Positions 62,002 to 64,000 of a stretch of DNA of 64,000 bases are shown one piece after another. Every line of letters starts with the position of its first letter. Positions within the stretch are counted from its first letter, which is position 1. Below the pieces are notes generated by a model. It was not told the origin of the DNA, did not search any database, and saw nothing but the letters and a program-made list of their open reading frames with translations. The stretch lies in NCBI RefSeq assembly GCF_020982545.1, contig NZ_JAJKLK010000019.1, positions 310,001-374,000 on the forward strand. The letters run 5' to 3'. This DNA comes from Streptomyces sp. MNU76 (lineage in GTDB: Bacteria > Actinomycetota > Actinomycetes > Streptomycetales > Streptomycetaceae). Position numbers and translations under genes: made by a program.

Positions 62002-63158
62002 AGATCGGGATCGTCTGCCCGTACTCCTGGGACGTGCCCGGGGGAGTCCAGTTCCACATCCGTGATCTGGCCGACCACCTCATCCGGCTCGGCCACGAGG
62101 TGTCGGTGCTCGCCCCGGCGGACGACGACACACCGCTGCCGCCGTACGTCGTCTCGGCGGGCCGCGCGGTCCCCGTGCCCTACAACGGCTCGGTCGCCCG
62201 CCTGAACTTCGGCTTCCTGTCGGCCGCCCGGGTACGGCGCTGGCTGCACGACGGCACCTTCGACGTGATCCACATCCACGAGCCGGCCTCCCCGTCGCTC
62301 GGCCTGCTGGCCTGCTGGGCCGCACAGGGCCCGATCGTGGCCACCTTCCACACCTCCAACCCGCGCTCCCGGGCCATGATCGCGGCCTACCCGATCCTCC
62401 AGCCCGCGCTGGAGAAGATCAGCGCGCGGATCGCGGTGAGCGAGTACGCCCGCCGCACCCTGGTCGAGCACCTGGGCGGCGACGCGGTCGTCATCCCGAA
62501 CGGCGTCGACGTCGACTTCTTCGCCCGCGCCAAGCCCAACCCCGACTGGCAGGGCGACACGCTCGGCTTCGTCGGCCGCATCGACGAACCCCGCAAGGGG
62601 CTGCCGGTGCTGATGAAGGCCCTGCCGAAGATCTTCGCCGAGCGCCCCGGGGCCAGGCTGCTGGTCGCGGGACGGGGGGACGAGGAGCAGGCGGTGGAGA
62701 GCCTGCCCGCCGAGCTCCGCTCCCGCGTCGAGTTCCTCGGCATGGTCAGCGACGAGGACAAGGCCCGCTTCCTGCGCAGCGTCGACGTCTACGTCGCCCC
62801 CAACACCGGCGGCGAGAGCTTCGGCATCATCCTCGTCGAGGCCATGTCCGCCGGCGCCCCCGTCCTCGCCTCCGACCTCGACGCCTTCGCCCAGGTCCTC
62901 GACCAGGGCGGCGCGGGCGAGCTCTTCGCCAACGAGGACGCCGACGCCCTCGCGACAGCCGCCGTACGCCTGCTCGGCGACCCGGAGCGCCGAGCCGAAC
63001 TCCGCGAACGGGGCAGCGCCCACGTCCGCCGGTTCGACTGGTCCACCGTCGGCGCCGACATCCTCGGCGTCTACGAGACCGTCACGGAGGGCGCGGCGTC
63101 GGTGGCGGCGGACGAACGGGTCGGACTGCGGGCGCGGTTGGGGCTGGGCCGGGAATGA
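61998..63158 (+). CDS. pimA: phosphatidylinositol alpha-mannosyltransferase
   Basis: 386 residues, GT4 (GT-B fold). It opens MKIGIVCPYSWDVPGGVQFH; the acceptor-side HIHEPASPSLGLLACW and the donor-side loop GGESFGIILVEAMSAGAPVLASD (EX7E motif) are clear. It transfers the first mannose from GDP-mannose to phosphatidylinositol on the cytosolic face. GTG at 61998 overlaps the acyltransferase stop (GTGA), so the three enzymes are coupled. Confidence 0.96.
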   Translation: MKIGIVCPYSWDVPGGVQFHIRDLADHLIRLGHEVSVLAPADDDTPLPPYVVSAGRAVPVPYNGSVARLNFGFLSAARVRRWLHDGTFDVIHIHEPASPSLGLLACWAAQGPIVATFHTSNPRSRAMIAAYPILQPALEKISARIAVSEYARRTLVEHLGGDAVVIPNGVDVDFFARAKPNPDWQGDTLGFVGRIDEPRKGLPVLMKALPKIFAERPGARLLVAGRGDEEQAVESLPAELRSRVEFLGMVSDEDKARFLRSVDVYVAPNTGGESFGIILVEAMSAGAPVLASDLDAFAQVLDQGGAGELFANEDADALATAAVRLLGDPERRAELRERGSAHVRRFDWSTVGADILGVYETVTEGAASVAADERVGLRARLGLGRE

Positions 63159-63259
63159 CTCCGGTGGGTGCGGGGGCCGTTCGCACGGTTCCCGCCCGTC
63201 CCGTGCGGGGCTGAGCTGGGGCGTGGTCGTGGTGGGCTCCGGTAGTAGCCTTGCCGCCC

Positions 63260-63799
63260 GTGACTTCGACACTCATCTGGATCGCTGTCGTCCTGTTCGC
63301 GATCGGCCTCTATCTGAGCTGGACCGCGGGACGCCTCGACCGGCTGCACGCGCGCATCGACGCCGCCCGGGCCGCGCTCGACGCGCAGCTGCTGCGCCGC
63401 GCGTCGGTCGCCCAGGAACTGGCCACCTCCGGGGTGCTGGACCCAGCCGCCTCGATCGTCCTCTACGAGGCGGCACACGCGGCCCGGCAGGCCGAGGAGG
63501 AGCAGCGCGAGGTCGCCGAGAGCGAGCTGAGCCAGGCGCTGCGGGCCGTGTTCGCGGACGCGCAGCAGGTGGAGGTGGTGCGCGAGGCGCCGGGTGGTGA
63601 GGACGCGGCGAACGAGCTGGCCCAGGCGGTGCGCCGGGTGCCGATGGCGCGGCGCTTCCACAACGACGCGGTGCGGGCGGCGCGGGCGTTGCGCCGGCAT
63701 CGCAAGGTCCGCTGGTTCCGGCTCGCCGGACACGCGCCGTTCCCGATGGCGTTCGAGATGGACGACGAGCCGCCGGAGGCGTTGGCTTCGGGCGCCTAA
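63260..63799 (+). CDS. single-pass LemA-like membrane protein
   Basis: 179 residues. One N-terminal membrane segment (TLIWIAVVLFAIGLYLSWTAG) is followed by a long helical part (DRLHARIDAARAALDAQLLRRASVAQEL, AARQAEEEQREVAESELSQAL) and RFHNDAVRAARALRRHRKVRWFRLAG near the C-terminus, which recalls LemA-type helical bundles. GTG at 63260 is preferred; a TTG at 63251 is in frame. It lies about 100 bp after pimA and may share its transcript. Function unknown. Confidence 0.78.
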   Translation: MTSTLIWIAVVLFAIGLYLSWTAGRLDRLHARIDAARAALDAQLLRRASVAQELATSGVLDPAASIVLYEAAHAARQAEEEQREVAESELSQALRAVFADAQQVEVVREAPGGEDAANELAQAVRRVPMARRFHNDAVRAARALRRHRKVRWFRLAGHAPFPMAFEMDDEPPEALASGA

Positions 63800-63835
63800 G
63801 GGCTCGGGGGCGCGGGTTCGTGGGCGACCGCGGGC

Positions 63836-63960
63836 CCGGTGGGGCTTCTCGCGCAGTTCCCCGCGCCCCTGAAAAGCAGGGGCTGCGCCCCTTGCTTTTC
63901 GGCCCGAAAGGGCCGTAGGCCCTCAAGGGGCGCGGGGAACTGCGCGAGAAGCCCCACCGG
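63836..63960. repeat. 125-bp cruciform repeat (complete palindromic pair)
   Basis: Perfect 35-bp inverted arms at 63836-63870 and 63926-63960 enclose two smaller hairpins: GAAAAGC...GCTTTTC with GGGGC-TGC-GCCCC (63871-63900) and GGCCC-GAAA-GGGCC (63901-63914). It is the fullest copy in the window of the GGGGCGCGGGGAACTGCGCG family, and could fold as a three-arm structure. It follows the 63260-63799 gene and may serve as its terminator. Confidence 0.9.
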
Positions 63961-64000
63961 TCCGCACCCGATCCCTCACCCTCACCTCACGAAAACGATC

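Overview
This 64 kb window is high-GC DNA (by eye about 70-73% G+C) with strong third-position G/C bias, frequent GTG starts and ATGA/GTGA gene overlaps. It carries ssgB (a sporulation gene restricted to morphologically complex actinomycetes), a Ser/Thr kinase, Tat substrates and phosphatidylinositol-mannoside genes. All of this points to a Streptomyces chromosome core region. The overall order argH ... metNIQ ... cobT ... ssgB ... thrS ... pgsA-pimA matches, from memory, the core of Streptomyces genomes; no species is assigned.

Layout. 1-3.8 kb: a flavocytochrome-type ferric reductase, a PPOX-family protein and a secreted protein built from three DNA-identical domains. 3.9-7.3 kb: argH behind an ArgR-type operator; its 3' end is the site of a nested insertion, in which a transposase-bearing IS lies at the edge of a MITE-like element. 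7.4-14.9 kb: aldo/keto reductase, a tetR-MFS efflux pair with a striking symmetric operator, a PlsC-type acyltransferase, a Tat-exported glycerophosphodiesterase, a small sigma factor, a GNAT enzyme and two membrane proteins. 15.1-18.1 kb: a probable leaderless Cys/Met-rich leader peptide followed by metNIQ. 19-26.5 kb: corrinoid and siroheme genes (cobL, a very large BluB-CobT fusion, cysG). 26.6-31.6 kb: an RNA methyltransferase, a Ser/Thr kinase, small proteins and a shattered phosphotransferase gene.

31.7-32.2 kb holds five minus-strand tRNAs (Gly, Cys, three Val-GAC); two Val-CAC tRNAs lie at 38.9 and 49.4 kb. 32.3-38.8 kb: pabB-pabC, GNAT, DsbA-like, CGNR, ssgB and small membrane proteins. 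39.5-46.2 kb: a carbohydrate ABC importer with a DUF624-like protein and a Tat-exported protein resembling exo-rhamnogalacturonan lyases, probably a pectin (rhamnogalacturonan) uptake locus. 46.3-52.2 kb: a giant membrane protein, SRPBCC protein, exonuclease and a DUF4365 pair. 52.3-63.8 kb: thrS, a potassium channel, a HIT protein, an unknown membrane protein, an EF-G-like GTPase and the pgsA-acyltransferase-pimA operon. The thrS-HIT-pgsA-acyltransferase-pimA order is also found in mycobacteria; here it is interrupted by lineage-specific genes.

Two cautions. First, about 14 single-base frame slips occur in G/C runs (transposase, cobL, cobT, cysG, the phosphotransferase and the gene at 51 kb), most of them between 19 and 31 kb. 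Either this part of the assembly has uncorrected indels or several genes are decaying; the sequence alone cannot tell. Second, two families of dispersed intergenic repeats sit at gene ends, and copies extend into the argH and 29.1 kb reading frames.
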